Of a DNA stretch of 64,000 nt, positions 16,756 to 26,339 are shown one piece after another. Under the pieces are notes generated by a model. It was not told the origin of the DNA and searched no databases. It worked only from the letters and a program-made list of their open reading frames with translations. Both the position numbers and the translations under genes were made by a program. Position 1 is the first letter of the stretch. Each line of letters opens with the position of its first letter. The stretch is from Rhodopirellula bahusiensis (GTDB lineage: Bacteria; Planctomycetota; Planctomycetia; Pirellulales; Pirellulaceae). Where the stretch lies: positions 62,001 to 126,000 of the forward strand of contig NZ_NIZW01000012.1 of assembly GCF_002727185.1 (NCBI RefSeq). Reading direction: 5' to 3'.

Positions 16756-16977
16756 ATGTCCCAACGTTTTACACGCAAACTTCTGCTGAATTTTGCCGTC
16801 CCAGGTTTGCTGCTCGCTTTCTCTTCCGCGGTCGGATGCGAGCAGTCCAATGCTCCTGGTCCTGCTGCCAACGAAATCGAGCAGTACCTCCAAGACAATC
16901 CCGATCACGTCGCCGATCCGAACGACTCCATGGTTGATGAGTCTGCTGAATTCGAAGCGGGCCGAGTTTCTGAGTAA
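16756..16977 (+). CDS. Small lipoprotein next to a DUF1559 gene
   Basis: This 73-residue protein starts at the ATG 16756; a longer in-frame start at 16696 would add 20 residues before the signal peptide. Residues 1-27 are a basic, then hydrophobic leader (RKLLLNFAVPGLLLAF) ending in a lipobox-like SAVGC with Cys28 as the predicted lipidation site. The mature part is short, acidic and Asn/Asp/Glu-rich, with no domain I know. It stands 178 bp upstream of a DUF1559 gene. The same arrangement recurs at the right end of the window (63463-63672 before another DUF1559 gene), so the lipoprotein and the DUF1559 protein probably work together at the cell envelope. Confidence 0.65.
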   Translation: MSQRFTRKLLLNFAVPGLLLAFSSAVGCEQSNAPGPAANEIEQYLQDNPDHVADPNDSMVDESAEFEAGRVSE

Positions 16978-17155
16978 CAGAACTCACTCTGTAGGTGAGC
17001 TCCTCGCTCACTTGTTTTGTCTTTCATTTGAAACACTTCGTCACTCCCACCCTTTCTGACGAAGCTCCATTGCAATCACTCCCACGCTGATTGCGCGGCT
17101 TCAGCCATCGCTGAGGCGACACACCATTTACTACCTTTCAAAGCGTGCCATTTTC

Positions 17156-18436
17156 ATGATCATTCTCTCTCGCCTTCCCAAAACCAAGCCGCGTGTTGCT
17201 TCGGTGCAACCACATTCGGCCAAACCCGGATTCACATTGGTCGAGCTCCTCGTTGTGATCGCCATCATTGGCGTTCTCGTCGGATTGTTACTGCCTGCAG
17301 TGCAAGCTGCTCGTGAGGCCGCACGACGGATGCAGTGCAGCAATAACGCCAAACAAATAGGCTTGGGAATCCACAACTATCACTCTGCCTACAACCAGCT
17401 TCCGATGAGCCGCGGAGGTACATCACGAGTGTCCGGCAGCACTGGCGACTCGGTTATCCCACGCACATTGGGTGGATCGTTGGGAGGCAACAATCGATTC
17501 AACCGCAGTGCCTTGGTTCCGATCCTGCCGTTCATCGAACAACAGGGTCTTTGGGAGCAAATCGCCAACCAGTTCAAAGTCGTCGAACCAGCGGGCTCTG
17601 ATCTGTACTACAACGCGTTCGGTCCTAATCCCGAGATGTCGCTTACTCACCACACAACAGCACGCTACGACCCTTGGATGACGAACGTTGCAACCTACCG
17701 TTGCCCCAGTGATCCCGGCAACGGCTTGCCAGGACAGGGACGCACGAACTTTGGCATGAGTTTGGGAGATGCGCTCGGTCAGCAAAACACCGGCGGCGTG
17801 TACGAAACCGCCAAGCCCAATCCAACGGAATACCCACGGGCCAACAAGTCGAACCGCGGCATGTTCCGGTCTCGTGTCGCTTTGAAATTTCGAGACGTGC
17901 TGGACGGTCTTTCCAACACCATCATGGTCGGCGAAATGAACACAGACTTGGGCGACCGCCACAAAACCACCCAGGTTGTGAATGATGCCAACTTCGGTGC
18001 GACGATCATCAACAACCCTGGTCTATGTAACACGATCGAAATTGATCCCGACCGTCCAGCGTTTTGGGCATCGTCCGCCACGTTTGCTGGTGGAGCTCAG
18101 ATCCAAAGAGGTTTGAAATGGGCGTGTGGTTTCCCTGTCTTCACCGCTATCACGACGATCGCCCCTCCCAACTCAGCGGTTTGCAGTACCGGCAACAGCA
18201 CCTGGCAACCTGGGCTTTATCCGCCTAGCAGTCGCCACCAGGGCGGAGTTCACATTCTCCTGGGCGATGGCGCGGTCAAGTTTATCACGGACTCCATCGA
18301 AGCCGGTGATCAATCCGCTGGAAACATTTGGTGGAACGGAACTGGCAATCGGGCACCTGGTATGCCCAGTCCTTACGGTTTGTGGGGAGCTCTCGGCACA
18401 CGTGCCACCAAAGAGCAAGTCTCCGCCGACTTCTGA
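17156..18436 (+). CDS. DUF1559 prepilin-like exported protein
   Basis: The 426-residue protein has a type IV prepilin N terminus: a short basic leader, then [19 protein letters not shown] with the G/F cleavage site and Glu+5, followed by [21 protein letters not shown], the signature start of DUF1559 (SBP_bac_10) proteins. The C terminus has the family motif [16 protein letters not shown] (H-x9-DG type). These proteins are expanded to dozens of copies in planctomycetes and are pseudopilin-like envelope proteins of unsettled function. Length and domain order are normal. It lies downstream of a small lipoprotein on the same strand. The second copy at 62228-63382 is nearly identical in the first ~35 residues after the cleavage site. 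Confidence 0.9.
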   Translation: MIILSRLPKTKPRVASVQPHSAKPGFTLVELLVVIAIIGVLVGLLLPAVQAAREAARRMQCSNNAKQIGLGIHNYHSAYNQLPMSRGGTSRVSGSTGDSVIPRTLGGSLGGNNRFNRSALVPILPFIEQQGLWEQIANQFKVVEPAGSDLYYNAFGPNPEMSLTHHTTARYDPWMTNVATYRCPSDPGNGLPGQGRTNFGMSLGDALGQQNTGGVYETAKPNPTEYPRANKSNRGMFRSRVALKFRDVLDGLSNTIMVGEMNTDLGDRHKTTQVVNDANFGATIINNPGLCNTIEIDPDRPAFWASSATFAGGAQIQRGLKWACGFPVFTAITTIAPPNSAVCSTGNSTWQPGLYPPSSRHQGGVHILLGDGAVKFITDSIEAGDQSAGNIWWNGTGNRAPGMPSPYGLWGALGTRATKEQVSADF

Positions 18437-18507
18437 TCCGTCGGATCGGTAACCTGCATGAAAGCTATCTCAGCGGGCGTCTCGGTGGCGTCTGCTGAGA
18501 ACGAGGT

Positions 18508-19437
18508 TCAAGACCGTTCCACTTGCTGGCGATAGGCGGCCGGTGATTGGCCGACCATGGATGTGAATCTTCGATAGAAAGTCGACAGGTCAGCGAAACC
18601 GGATTCGAAGGCAACCGACGCGATCGGTAAATCGGTTTCCTGCAACAGTTTCTTGGCGTGCTCGATTCCGAGCTCTCGCACTCGTCGCAGCCAAGTCGTG
18701 CCGGTCAGCTCACGAAAAAGATGGGTGAAGGTGCGGCGAGACAAATTGAGTTGATTCGCAGCGGCATCAATCGTCGTTGCTTCCAAGAACGATGTCTGCA
18801 ACTCGTCGATGTACTGCTGCACGATTTCGGCGTCGGTTACCTGCGCGACACGGCTTGGCTCAAGAGCCACCGCATCATTTCCTTCCTTTCGATTGCAATC
18901 AAAATCGGTCACACCCCGAAGCAAACGCCAAGCGTCGATCATCATGTCGACGCCACACGAGGCCAATGCCAAGTCTTGCGTGTAAACCATCCGCCGCAAC
19001 GTTGAGGCGACAAAATGCGTTTGCCGACTACCGCCCGATAACTTGCCCGAGGCAATCTTTTCTACGGTGACGGGCTCCGCCTTCAACACATTCTCGCAAA
19101 TGCAGCCGACATACAAACTGGACGGTGTTCCTTCGCCATCACATATTCGATTTCGCTGATGCGGTGCAATCACGAACACATCGCCAGCTGAGAATTCGAT
19201 GACTCGATCATCGAGATGAAACATCCCCGCGCCGCTGAGGAAGTAAACGATTTTGACGAACGCGTGCTCACGCCACTGCATCGAAAAATCGGGAGCGTGA
19301 TGACTCTCCAGCACCAACACGCCCCAAGGCGGCAACTGCTCTGACATCGCCGTGCGAACTTGCCGAGCACGTGTTGGCGAGGACGACTGAGAGTGTGGCG
19401 AGTTTCCGGACATCGATTGGATCCCCGGAACGATCAC
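18508..19437 (-). CDS. AraC-family transcriptional regulator with cupin-like sensor domain
   Basis: The protein has 309 residues from the GTG at 19437, which overlaps the coaD stop (GTGA). ATGs at 19413 and 19344 are also possible, the latter giving MSEQLPPWGVLVLES. The N-terminal half is a cupin-like ligand domain (FLSGAGMFHLDDRVIEFSAG). The C-terminal ~95 residues hold two helix-turn-helix motifs (NLSRRTFTHLFRELTG and SVAFESGFADLSTFYRRF), as in AraC/XylS activators. It probably controls a sugar or carbon catabolic target, but no such gene is adjacent. It is the last gene of the minus-strand run methyltransferase, aminotransferase, coaD, regulator. The coupling to coaD may be incidental. Confidence 0.85.
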   Translation of the reverse strand: MIVPGIQSMSGNSPHSQSSSPTRARQVRTAMSEQLPPWGVLVLESHHAPDFSMQWREHAFVKIVYFLSGAGMFHLDDRVIEFSAGDVFVIAPHQRNRICDGEGTPSSLYVGCICENVLKAEPVTVEKIASGKLSGGSRQTHFVASTLRRMVYTQDLALASCGVDMMIDAWRLLRGVTDFDCNRKEGNDAVALEPSRVAQVTDAEIVQQYIDELQTSFLEATTIDAAANQLNLSRRTFTHLFRELTGTTWLRRVRELGIEHAKKLLQETDLPIASVAFESGFADLSTFYRRFTSMVGQSPAAYRQQVERS

Positions 19438-19970
19438 ACGGATGGAGCAGCCAGCTTGGCCCGCAATGACGGAATGATGGGACGAGGTACAAATTTCGCC
19501 AAGTGATCGTCGTTCTCGCTAAGTGCAGCGATCTGTTTCAACAGCGATGAACTGACGTGAGCAAACCGTTCGTCGGCCATCAAGAACACCGTTTCGATGT
19601 CTGCATCCAGCTGACGATTGGCCATCATCATGGTGAACTCGCCCGCGATGTCGGTAAGCGGCCGGATGCCTCGCACCATGACGCCCGCCCCAAGTGAACG
19701 AACGAAATCAACCGCCAAACCATCGAAGGTTTGAACACGGACGTTGGGCAAGTGATTCGAGATCGTTTGCACTAACTCGATGCGTTCTTCTGGATTGAAC
19801 AAAGACTTTTTGTCAGCATTGATGCCGATCCCGACCACCAACGTGTCAAACAACTTCGATGCACGTTCAATGATGTGCAAATGCCCAAGCGTGACGGGAT
19901 CGAATGACCCGGTGTACACAGCGATGGAATGCGAAAGCTCACCCGCGTCATTGGAGGAGTTCAGAGTCAA
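19434..19970 (-). CDS. coaD: Phosphopantetheine adenylyltransferase
   Basis: CoaD transfers AMP from ATP to 4'-phosphopantetheine, the penultimate step of coenzyme A synthesis in the cytoplasm. This 178-residue protein has the nucleotidyltransferase signature YTGSFDPVTLGHLHII (residues 19-34, T/HxGH) and the family segments VRGIRPLTD, FTMMMANRQL and VFLMADERFAHVSSSLLKQI. The last stretch replaces the usual ISSTxVKE with VSSSLLKQ, keeping Ser and Lys. The start is TTG at 19970, six bases after the upstream aminotransferase stop; about 14 extra residues precede the core. It overlaps the AraC-type gene by 4 bp. Assignment is secure; its place in an operon with a methyltransferase and a class V aminotransferase is unusual. 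Confidence 0.93.
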   Translation of the reverse strand: MTLNSSNDAGELSHSIAVYTGSFDPVTLGHLHIIERASKLFDTLVVGIGINADKKSLFNPEERIELVQTISNHLPNVRVQTFDGLAVDFVRSLGAGVMVRGIRPLTDIAGEFTMMMANRQLDADIETVFLMADERFAHVSSSLLKQIAALSENDDHLAKFVPRPIIPSLRAKLAAPSV

Positions 19971-19976
19971 AACAGA

Positions 19977-21218
19977 TCAGCTCCGCGCTGGATTGGAAGA
20001 AGAGACAGCGGGGGACGAGGCGACCAAATCGGCCAATCGTTGCAAATCCGCGTCGTCATTATAGACATGAACGCTGGCTCGAATGCCGCCACCGCGACAA
20101 CTGATCACCACGCCCGCATCGAGCGCCCGAGTGCGAAAATCGTCGGGCGATTCCCCCGGCACTTCAAACGTTGTGATCGCACTGGCGTGAGGCGTCTCAT
20201 CCCACGGGCCAAACAACAACTTCGCACCGGCCTGAGTCAGCATCGTGCGAAGACGCTGAGCTCGTTCCAAAACACGGTTTCCGATTGCGTCGGCACCGGA
20301 TCGTTGCGAAACGGCGGTGAACATCTCCAGACTGGCCGCAAACGCGATCATTCCCGATTGGTTTAGCGAACCGCCCTCGAAACGGGACGCGTCCTCACGC
20401 AACTCAAACTTGGATCCTGAAAACAGGTGAGCGTTCTCAACGCTTTTCCAACCCACCGTCGGACAACGCAGCGAACTCAAATGGCGTTTGCGAATCACCG
20501 CCACCCCGGCACCCTCGGGTCCCAGCAACCACTTGTGCCCATCGGCGGCAACGAAGTCGACATCGCAGGTTCGCATGTCGAGCGGGTACATGCCCAATCC
20601 CTGGATCGCGTCGAGGAACACCAGCACACCGCGGGCATGGGCTTCCTTCACCAACTGATCCAGATCCACACGAAAGCCGCTGGCGTAACCAACCCAACTG
20701 ACCGAAATCAATCGCGTGCGTTCATCGACGTGAGCTATCAAATCGGCCACTTCGACGCGTCCATCGCGACGCGGAACGATTCGAATTTCGACTCCGCGAG
20801 ATTGCTGGTTCAGCCACGGGTACAGGTTGCTTGGGAACTCACCCTCCGGAACAACCATGTTGTCACCGGGTTTCCAATCCAAACCTTCGGCAACCAGATT
20901 GATTCCCGTGGTGGTGTTGGGAACCAAGGTGACTTCTTCCTTGTCGCAATGAATCAACTCCGACGTCAGGTCTCGCAATCGATTGACCGCATTGGACCAA
21001 TCCATCCAGTGGACATCACCGTGCGATGCGGCAACATCAGCGAATGAACGAAGAGCTTCCGCGGCAGGTTGGCTGATCGGAGCCACGGCCGCGTGATCAA
21101 AGTAAGCCCAATGTTTGGTTACCGGCATCCGGTCTCGCCACCACGACCATGGGTCATCACCCATGTCAGATCCGACTGGCACACTCGTGTCTCGCGACGA
21201 AGGGTTGGAAACCATCAC
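19977..21218 (-). CDS. Class V PLP aminotransferase (cysteine desulfurase/selenocysteine lyase-like)
   Basis: This 413-residue protein has the fold-type I pattern of class V enzymes: an N-terminal YFDHAAVAPIS, the phosphate-binding-type segment VPNTTTGINLVAEG, Asp203 in FLDAIQGLG for the pyridine nitrogen, and the Schiff-base Lys229 in DGHKWLLGPEGAG. I do not see a conserved catalytic Cys loop typical of NifS/IscS, so it may be a SufS-like desulfurase variant, an isopenicillin N epimerase-like enzyme or another lyase. Its start overlaps the stop of the upstream methyltransferase (4 bp), and its stop is 6 bases before coaD, so the three are probably one operon. The substrate is unknown. Confidence 0.8.
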   Translation of the reverse strand: MMVSNPSSRDTSVPVGSDMGDDPWSWWRDRMPVTKHWAYFDHAAVAPISQPAAEALRSFADVAASHGDVHWMDWSNAVNRLRDLTSELIHCDKEEVTLVPNTTTGINLVAEGLDWKPGDNMVVPEGEFPSNLYPWLNQQSRGVEIRIVPRRDGRVEVADLIAHVDERTRLISVSWVGYASGFRVDLDQLVKEAHARGVLVFLDAIQGLGMYPLDMRTCDVDFVAADGHKWLLGPEGAGVAVIRKRHLSSLRCPTVGWKSVENAHLFSGSKFELREDASRFEGGSLNQSGMIAFAASLEMFTAVSQRSGADAIGNRVLERAQRLRTMLTQAGAKLLFGPWDETPHASAITTFEVPGESPDDFRTRALDAGVVISCRGGGIRASVHVYNDDADLQRLADLVASSPAVSSSNPARS

Positions 21219-22234
21219 GGCTTGATTCCCGTCATCAGTCCCAAACCAACGCGACTGGCGGCGATGAAGGTGAACTGGATCGATTCCAACCCGGCATCTT
21301 TCATTCGTTCTTGTGCCTCTTTCAACTCGGGCACCGCGCCGCCTTCGGTTTCGATTCCGATTCGCAACGCTTCGATCGACTCTGCCAGACTCGGTCGGTT
21401 TGGGCCTTCAAACGAATCAATCACGATCACTCGTCCGCCGGGCTTCACCGCTGACGTTGCACGTTGCAACATAAGACGAATTTGATCGGGCGAGTAGCTG
21501 TTGAGTCGTTGAGCGATCAACACATGGTCGTACTGATTTCCAGAAAGCTCTGCGGTCAGAGCGTCGCCTTCGATGGACTCGAAACGATCACCCAATTCAA
21601 TCGAATTGGCTGTGGCCATGGCGGCTTCCAAAGCGCCGGGGTGATCCACCAATGTGACATGAAGTTGCGGGTCACGATGAGCCGCCGCACAACTCCAAAC
21701 CGCCGAGCCACAACCCAAGTCCAGCAAGGTTTGGGGTTTCGATTCATCGGAACTCAGAACCGTGCCCTCGCCTTCGCCTTCTTCTCCCGGCGTCGGTCCA
21801 AAGTCCAATATCTCGGCCGCCTGCATCGCCGCGGGAGTGTGCACCCACTGAGTCGCAGCGATGGAATCAAAACGGCTTTGCGGGACAGCGGCTTCGGCGG
21901 ACGATTGCGATTCCGATTTCAAAGCAGTCGACGCGTTCTGCCAAACGGCATCACCCAAGTCCGCATCGTATTGGCACAGCAAACGTGCCACGGATGAGAT
22001 CGCATAGTCATCCTCGTACTTTTCGATGATGCCCACCGAGATCAACGATCGCAGCAAAAGCGACAATCGCGATTCGGGACATCCGGTGCGTTCGGTCAGC
22101 ACCTCAATCGTCTTTTGGCCTTCGATCAACGCGTCGAACAAACCCAGTTCACGGCCGGTTCGCAACACATGCGAAGTCGCGTTGATGGTCATCAATTCCT
22201 GGTAGTGATCCAGGGTACGGTCTTGGGCGGACAT
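21215..22234 (-). CDS. SAM-dependent O-methyltransferase-like protein with winged-helix domain
   Basis: The protein has 339 residues. Residues 1-110 look like the dimerisation/winged-helix domain of plant- and hydroxyindole-type O-methyltransferases (TINATSHVLRTGRELGLFDAL, then LLLRSLISVGIIEKYEDDY). After a Gly/Glu-rich linker (TPGEEGEGEG) comes the Rossmann SAM site LLDLGCGSAVWSCAAAH, the acidic loop HVTLVDHPGAL, GDALTAEL and GGRVIVIDSFEG. Family members methylate small aromatic or polyketide substrates; the substrate here is unknown. It overlaps the class V aminotransferase by 4 bp and follows trpB by 90 bp on the same strand, so co-transcription with trpB is possible. Confidence 0.8.
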   Translation of the reverse strand: MSAQDRTLDHYQELMTINATSHVLRTGRELGLFDALIEGQKTIEVLTERTGCPESRLSLLLRSLISVGIIEKYEDDYAISSVARLLCQYDADLGDAVWQNASTALKSESQSSAEAAVPQSRFDSIAATQWVHTPAAMQAAEILDFGPTPGEEGEGEGTVLSSDESKPQTLLDLGCGSAVWSCAAAHRDPQLHVTLVDHPGALEAAMATANSIELGDRFESIEGDALTAELSGNQYDHVLIAQRLNSYSPDQIRLMLQRATSAVKPGGRVIVIDSFEGPNRPSLAESIEALRIGIETEGGAVPELKEAQERMKDAGLESIQFTFIAASRVGLGLMTGIKP

Positions 22235-22324
22235 GCAATCAGAGAAGAAGAGTCAAACGGTCAGGTGATATCTGCAAACAGTCGTGAGAGGACGTCCAAC
22301 GAAACGTCAGACAACATCCGTGGC

Positions 22325-23548
22325 TCACCACTCTTCGCCGCGAAGACGAGCGATTTCCATCGAGTCCTTGTCGCCTCGCCCGGACAAGCAGATCACCAGG
22401 TGTTCTTGGTCCGACATCTTGCCAGCGATCTCGATGGCTTTGGCGACCGCATGGGACGTTTCCAACGCTGCCAAGATACCTTCGCTGGATGCCAATCGTT
22501 CAAACGCGGTCATCGCCTCATCGTCACGACAATCGATGTAGTCAACGCGTTTAGTGTCTTTCCAATAACTGTGTTCTGGACCAACACCGGGATAGTCCAA
22601 CCCAGCGCTCATCGAATGCACGTCGCACGTTTGACCATCCTCGTCCTGCATCACGTAGCTGTAACTGCCGTGCAAGACACCGGGGTTTCCGTATGACAAT
22701 GGCGACGCATGATCACCAGCTGTTGCGGATCGACCGCCGGCCTCGACGCCGACCATTCGCACGCCTTCATCTTCCACAAACGGATAAAACATGCCGGCCG
22801 CGTTGCTGCCACCACCAACACAAGCGACGACGCAGTCAGGCAAACGCCCAAACGTGTCCCGGCACTGCTCGCGAGTTTCGCGGCCGATGACCGATTGAAA
22901 ATCGCGAACCATCATGGGGAACGGGTGAGGACCGATCACGCTGCCAATGATGTAGTGGGTGTCCTCGACCGAAGCCATCCAGTCTCGCATCGCTTCATTG
23001 ACCGCGTCCCGCAACGTTCGCGAACCGGACTCGACGGCCGATATATTGGCGCCGAGCAACTTCATACTGAACACATTGGGTTTTTGCCGCCGAATATCTT
23101 CCGCACCCATGTAAACGGTGCAGGGCAGCCCAAAGTGTGCACAAGCGGTCGCCGAGGCCACGCCGTGTTGGCCGGCTCCGGTTTCGGCGATCACTCGGGT
23201 TTTGCCCATCCGCAATGTCAGCAGAGCCTGGCCGATCGTGTTGTTGATTTTGTGAGCACCGGTGTGATTGAGGTCTTCGCGTTTCAACCAAATCTGGGCT
23301 CCGCCAACGGCCGACGACAATCGCTTGGCGTGATACAACGGGCTTGGACGACCGACGAAAGTCTTCAGCAAACCATCCAGTTCTCGCTGGAACTCAGGGT
23401 CCCGCTTGGCCTTGTCGTACTCTTCGGAGAGCTCATCGAGTGCCCGCGTGAGTGTTTCGGGAACGAAACGGCCACCAAAATCGCCAAATCGCCCGCGGGG
23501 ATCGGGGACTTGGGCGGAGGCGTGTTGCTGCGACGGGGCGGTACTCAT
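22325..23548 (-). CDS. trpB: Tryptophan synthase beta chain
   Basis: TrpB condenses indole with L-serine to give L-tryptophan using PLP. This 407-residue protein has the family N terminus ([15 protein letters not shown]), the PLP lysine Lys100 in [14 protein letters not shown], the phosphate-binding [12 protein letters not shown], and the C-terminal [12 protein letters not shown]. Length matches the TrpB1 family that pairs with TrpA. No trpA, trpC or other trp gene is in the window, so the alpha subunit is encoded elsewhere, a common situation in planctomycetes with scattered biosynthesis genes. It is divergent from the DUF429-like gene. The start at 23548 is the first ATG before the conserved region. 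Confidence 0.95.
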   Translation of the reverse strand: MSTAPSQQHASAQVPDPRGRFGDFGGRFVPETLTRALDELSEEYDKAKRDPEFQRELDGLLKTFVGRPSPLYHAKRLSSAVGGAQIWLKREDLNHTGAHKINNTIGQALLTLRMGKTRVIAETGAGQHGVASATACAHFGLPCTVYMGAEDIRRQKPNVFSMKLLGANISAVESGSRTLRDAVNEAMRDWMASVEDTHYIIGSVIGPHPFPMMVRDFQSVIGRETREQCRDTFGRLPDCVVACVGGGSNAAGMFYPFVEDEGVRMVGVEAGGRSATAGDHASPLSYGNPGVLHGSYSYVMQDEDGQTCDVHSMSAGLDYPGVGPEHSYWKDTKRVDYIDCRDDEAMTAFERLASSEGILAALETSHAVAKAIEIAGKMSDQEHLVICLSGRGDKDSMEIARLRGEEW

Positions 23549-23654
23549 GAGGTAGTTTCAGCGGGAAAAACGAAATGGGTTCGAAGACTTCCGTAACCGA
23601 ATTGTCACTGGAGAACAAAACTTGGTCAACGTGAAGCGAGACACGTACGGAGCG

Positions 23655-24554
23655 ATGTTTCGCACTTCTGGGGCCAAGGTTCGCTTCCAAACCGTGTTCG
23701 GGGTCGACTTCAGCGGTGCCGCCTTGGCTGGAAAGAACGCCTGGATCGCCGAAATCCAGATTTCGCCGAATGGCTCCACTTCGCCGCCGCTGAAACTGGT
23801 GGATCTTCAACCACTCGGGAGGGTCGCCGGGCAGGACGAACGAGAACGCGTCTATCCGTGGCTGACGAGTCGAATCATGGCCAGCGAAGGTGCTCTGTGG
23901 GGAATGGACTTTCCGTTTGGGCTGCCGGTCGAGCTGGCACTGGGAAGCTGGAACGATCAACTGAACCACGTCGCGATTCACTCAGGCGATGCGAAAAGCT
24001 ATGGGCGTTCTCTGGTGGAATTGGCTCGCAGGCGATCCGATGCGATTCACATCCGTCGTGAAACCGATCGCGAAACGCAGACACCTTTTGATTGCTACCA
24101 CTACCGAATCATCTACCAAACGTTTCACGGCATGCGCGATGTCTTACTACCAATCAAGGATTCGCCCACAACCGCCGTCATGCCATTCCAGGCGGACAAG
24201 CTCGCCCGATCAATGACCGGCAAAGCCTCCACCGCCATACGCAACATCGTGGTTGAGGCCTGTCCTTCGTCAACGCTGAAACGAATGCAGCTGCCTCACC
24301 AGCGATACAAACAAACCGGGAACAAGCTAATCGACCCGGTCCATCTTCGAACCCGCCAGCAAATCCTCCGCGGCCTTCGAGAGATCATTCAAATCTCCGC
24401 TCACCGACGACGGGTGATCTTGAGCAATCCTGGTGGCGACGCCTTGGACGCCGTGCTGGCGGGTGTGGGCGCTTGGTCCGGTTGGAATCGCGTGAACCAT
24501 CGTCAAATCGCCAAGCATGACCGCTTCCCACGCGAAGGCTTTGTTTACTGTTGA
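23655..24554 (+). CDS. DUF429-like predicted nuclease-fold protein
   Basis: I prefer the ATG at 23655 (299 residues); a TTG at 23622 would add 11. The opening VFGVDFSGAALAGKNAWIAE resembles the RNase H-like beta-strand with catalytic Asp in DUF429 proteins, and WGMDFPFGLPVELA fits the second conserved block (xDxPxGLP). Near the end, NPGGDALDAVLAGVGAW resembles the last Asp motif (HxxDAxxxA). DUF429 proteins are annotated as predicted RNase H-fold nucleases with no settled role. The protein stands alone: it is divergent from trpB and about 95 bp upstream of flgK on the same strand. Assignment rests on motif pattern only. Confidence 0.6.
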   Translation: MFRTSGAKVRFQTVFGVDFSGAALAGKNAWIAEIQISPNGSTSPPLKLVDLQPLGRVAGQDERERVYPWLTSRIMASEGALWGMDFPFGLPVELALGSWNDQLNHVAIHSGDAKSYGRSLVELARRRSDAIHIRRETDRETQTPFDCYHYRIIYQTFHGMRDVLLPIKDSPTTAVMPFQADKLARSMTGKASTAIRNIVVEACPSSTLKRMQLPHQRYKQTGNKLIDPVHLRTRQQILRGLREIIQISAHRRRVILSNPGGDALDAVLAGVGAWSGWNRVNHRQIAKHDRFPREGFVYC

Positions 24555-24649
24555 GCCGATTGAGTCAAGTTTAACGCCTGAATGTGCCGAACCAACGAAT
24601 ACACGTGTGCGCGCACGAACGTTCGGCTTCACACTTTCGCGAGACGACC

Positions 24650-26338
24650 ATGGGGCTGTTCGGCACCATTCAACAATCCAAGGGCGCGCTCGACGCGGCC
24701 CAGATTGGACTGCAAGTCGTTGGCAACAACATCGCCAACGCCAACACCGAAGGCTACATCCGCCAGCGTCTCGAGCAGACGCCTGCGGTGGCCTATCGCC
24801 AAGGCAACCTGATCCAAGGTCACGGTGTTCGCGCCACCGGTGTCGTGCAGGTCATTGACCAGCAGCTGGCCGAGCGGATGTTCAACGCGAAGACGGAGGC
24901 CGCCGGTGCGGACTCACTCAGTTCCGCCTACGGTCAGCTCGAAACGTTGATCACGGACTTGGATGGCGGCGGGCTCAACGAACAGTTCAGTCTTTTCAAC
25001 AACGCGTTGCACGACCTATCGACCCAGCCCAACGACGCAGCCACTCGCGAGTTTGTGGTTATTCAAGGCGAAGCCTTGGCCACCAGCATGAAACAAATCC
25101 GGACAAGTGCCGGCGAACTGCAAGACGGCTGGAATTCAGAGGTGGATGACGCCGCCACGCAAATCAACCGACTGACCGAACGAATCGCAGCACTCAACGT
25201 GGAAATCGCGACCATCGAAGGCGGCGGGACACTCGGTAGTGATGCCACAGGCCTTCGTGATCAACGCTATCGAGACCTCGAGGAGTTGGCCAGCTACGTC
25301 AACATCAACTTCCAAGAGCAAGCCTCCGGAAACGTCAGTGTCTTTGTGGGCGGGGACTACTTGATTGCCGACGGGAATCGTCGCGAGGTCTACGCGGCCT
25401 ACGACGAGGACGCGGGCGGATTGGAAGTTCGAATCGTCGACACTGACGCACCTTTGAAAGCGACAGGCGGGAAACTGGGCGCCGCCATCGAAGCCCGCGG
25501 CGGCGTTTTCGGCGAGTACGTGGAGAGCCTGGACCAAATGGCCGCGGCTCTCATCCGAGGCGTAAACAGTGTCCACTCGCAAGGACAAGGACGCACAGGT
25601 TTCTCGTCGTTGGTTTCCAGCAACACGAGCGAAGCGGGTGTTCCATTGAGCGCCGCGGAACTGCCGTTTGAACCGAAGAACGGAAGCTTTGATTTCAACA
25701 TCGTGGACGGCAGTGGCGAACTGATCAGCACAACTCGAATCAACGTTCGAAACCTAGGAGCCATCGATGACTCAACGGTCTCATCGATCGTCGCTGATAT
25801 CAACGCGATCGATGGCGTGACCGCTTCCATCTCGGGTGACGGACGCGTTCGGATCGACAGCGACTCATCCACGTCGGAATTCACCTTTGGCGAAGACACC
25901 AGCGGATTCCTTGCGGCTGCTGGATTGAACACGTTCTTCACAGGAACGTCGGCCGTGGACATCGAAGTCAACTCCGTCGTCAAAGACAACATCGACTTGC
26001 TCGCGATTTCTGACGGAGGCATCAACGCGGACACGAACACGCTTTACAACTTGCTGGACATCGTCGATCAACCGCTTGATGAACTCGGAAATCGATCGAT
26101 TCGTGGGATGCACGAACAAACCATCTCTGCTCTGGGACGCGAAATCAGCGTGCAGAATAGCGCCACCGCGGGACTCAACGATTTGTACGCTTCGCTGCAA
26201 AGCCAGCACCTTGCGATCACCGGTGTCAACATCGACGAAGAGTCGATTAAGATGATCTCGTACCAACGCGCGTTCCAAGCATCGTCGCGTGTGATTTCAA
26301 CCGCAGCGGAAATGCTGGACATCTTGTTGGCGATTTGA
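24650..26338 (+). CDS. flgK: Flagellar hook-associated protein 1
   Basis: FlgK joins the flagellar hook to the filament. With the ATG at 24650 the protein has 562 residues and begins MGLFGTIQQSKGALDAAQIG, followed by the rod-protein motif NNIANANTEGYIRQR that marks flagellar axial proteins. A longer frame from 24584 is not needed. The C terminus (SIKMISYQRAFQASSRVIST) is the matching FlgK/FlgE coiled-coil segment. The central region is variable and Ser/Thr/Asp-rich, as usual. No other flagellar gene is visible in the window, so this is a lone flagellar gene, consistent with dispersed flagellar genes in Rhodopirellula. The next gene begins 1 base after its stop. Confidence 0.9.
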   Translation: MGLFGTIQQSKGALDAAQIGLQVVGNNIANANTEGYIRQRLEQTPAVAYRQGNLIQGHGVRATGVVQVIDQQLAERMFNAKTEAAGADSLSSAYGQLETLITDLDGGGLNEQFSLFNNALHDLSTQPNDAATREFVVIQGEALATSMKQIRTSAGELQDGWNSEVDDAATQINRLTERIAALNVEIATIEGGGTLGSDATGLRDQRYRDLEELASYVNINFQEQASGNVSVFVGGDYLIADGNRREVYAAYDEDAGGLEVRIVDTDAPLKATGGKLGAAIEARGGVFGEYVESLDQMAAALIRGVNSVHSQGQGRTGFSSLVSSNTSEAGVPLSAAELPFEPKNGSFDFNIVDGSGELISTTRINVRNLGAIDDSTVSSIVADINAIDGVTASISGDGRVRIDSDSSTSEFTFGEDTSGFLAAAGLNTFFTGTSAVDIEVNSVVKDNIDLLAISDGGINADTNTLYNLLDIVDQPLDELGNRSIRGMHEQTISALGREISVQNSATAGLNDLYASLQSQHLAITGVNIDEESIKMISYQRAFQASSRVISTAAEMLDILLAI

Positions 26339-26339
26339 T

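Noticed and set aside
18469..18499. Hairpin between the first DUF1559 gene and the AraC-type gene
   Set aside because: Only a 6-bp stem (CTCAGC/GCTGAG) with a large loop and no T-run; too weak to call a terminator.
22325..23548. Possible trp operon around trpB
   Set aside because: No other tryptophan gene is recognisable on either side; the downstream methyltransferase has no known link to tryptophan synthesis.
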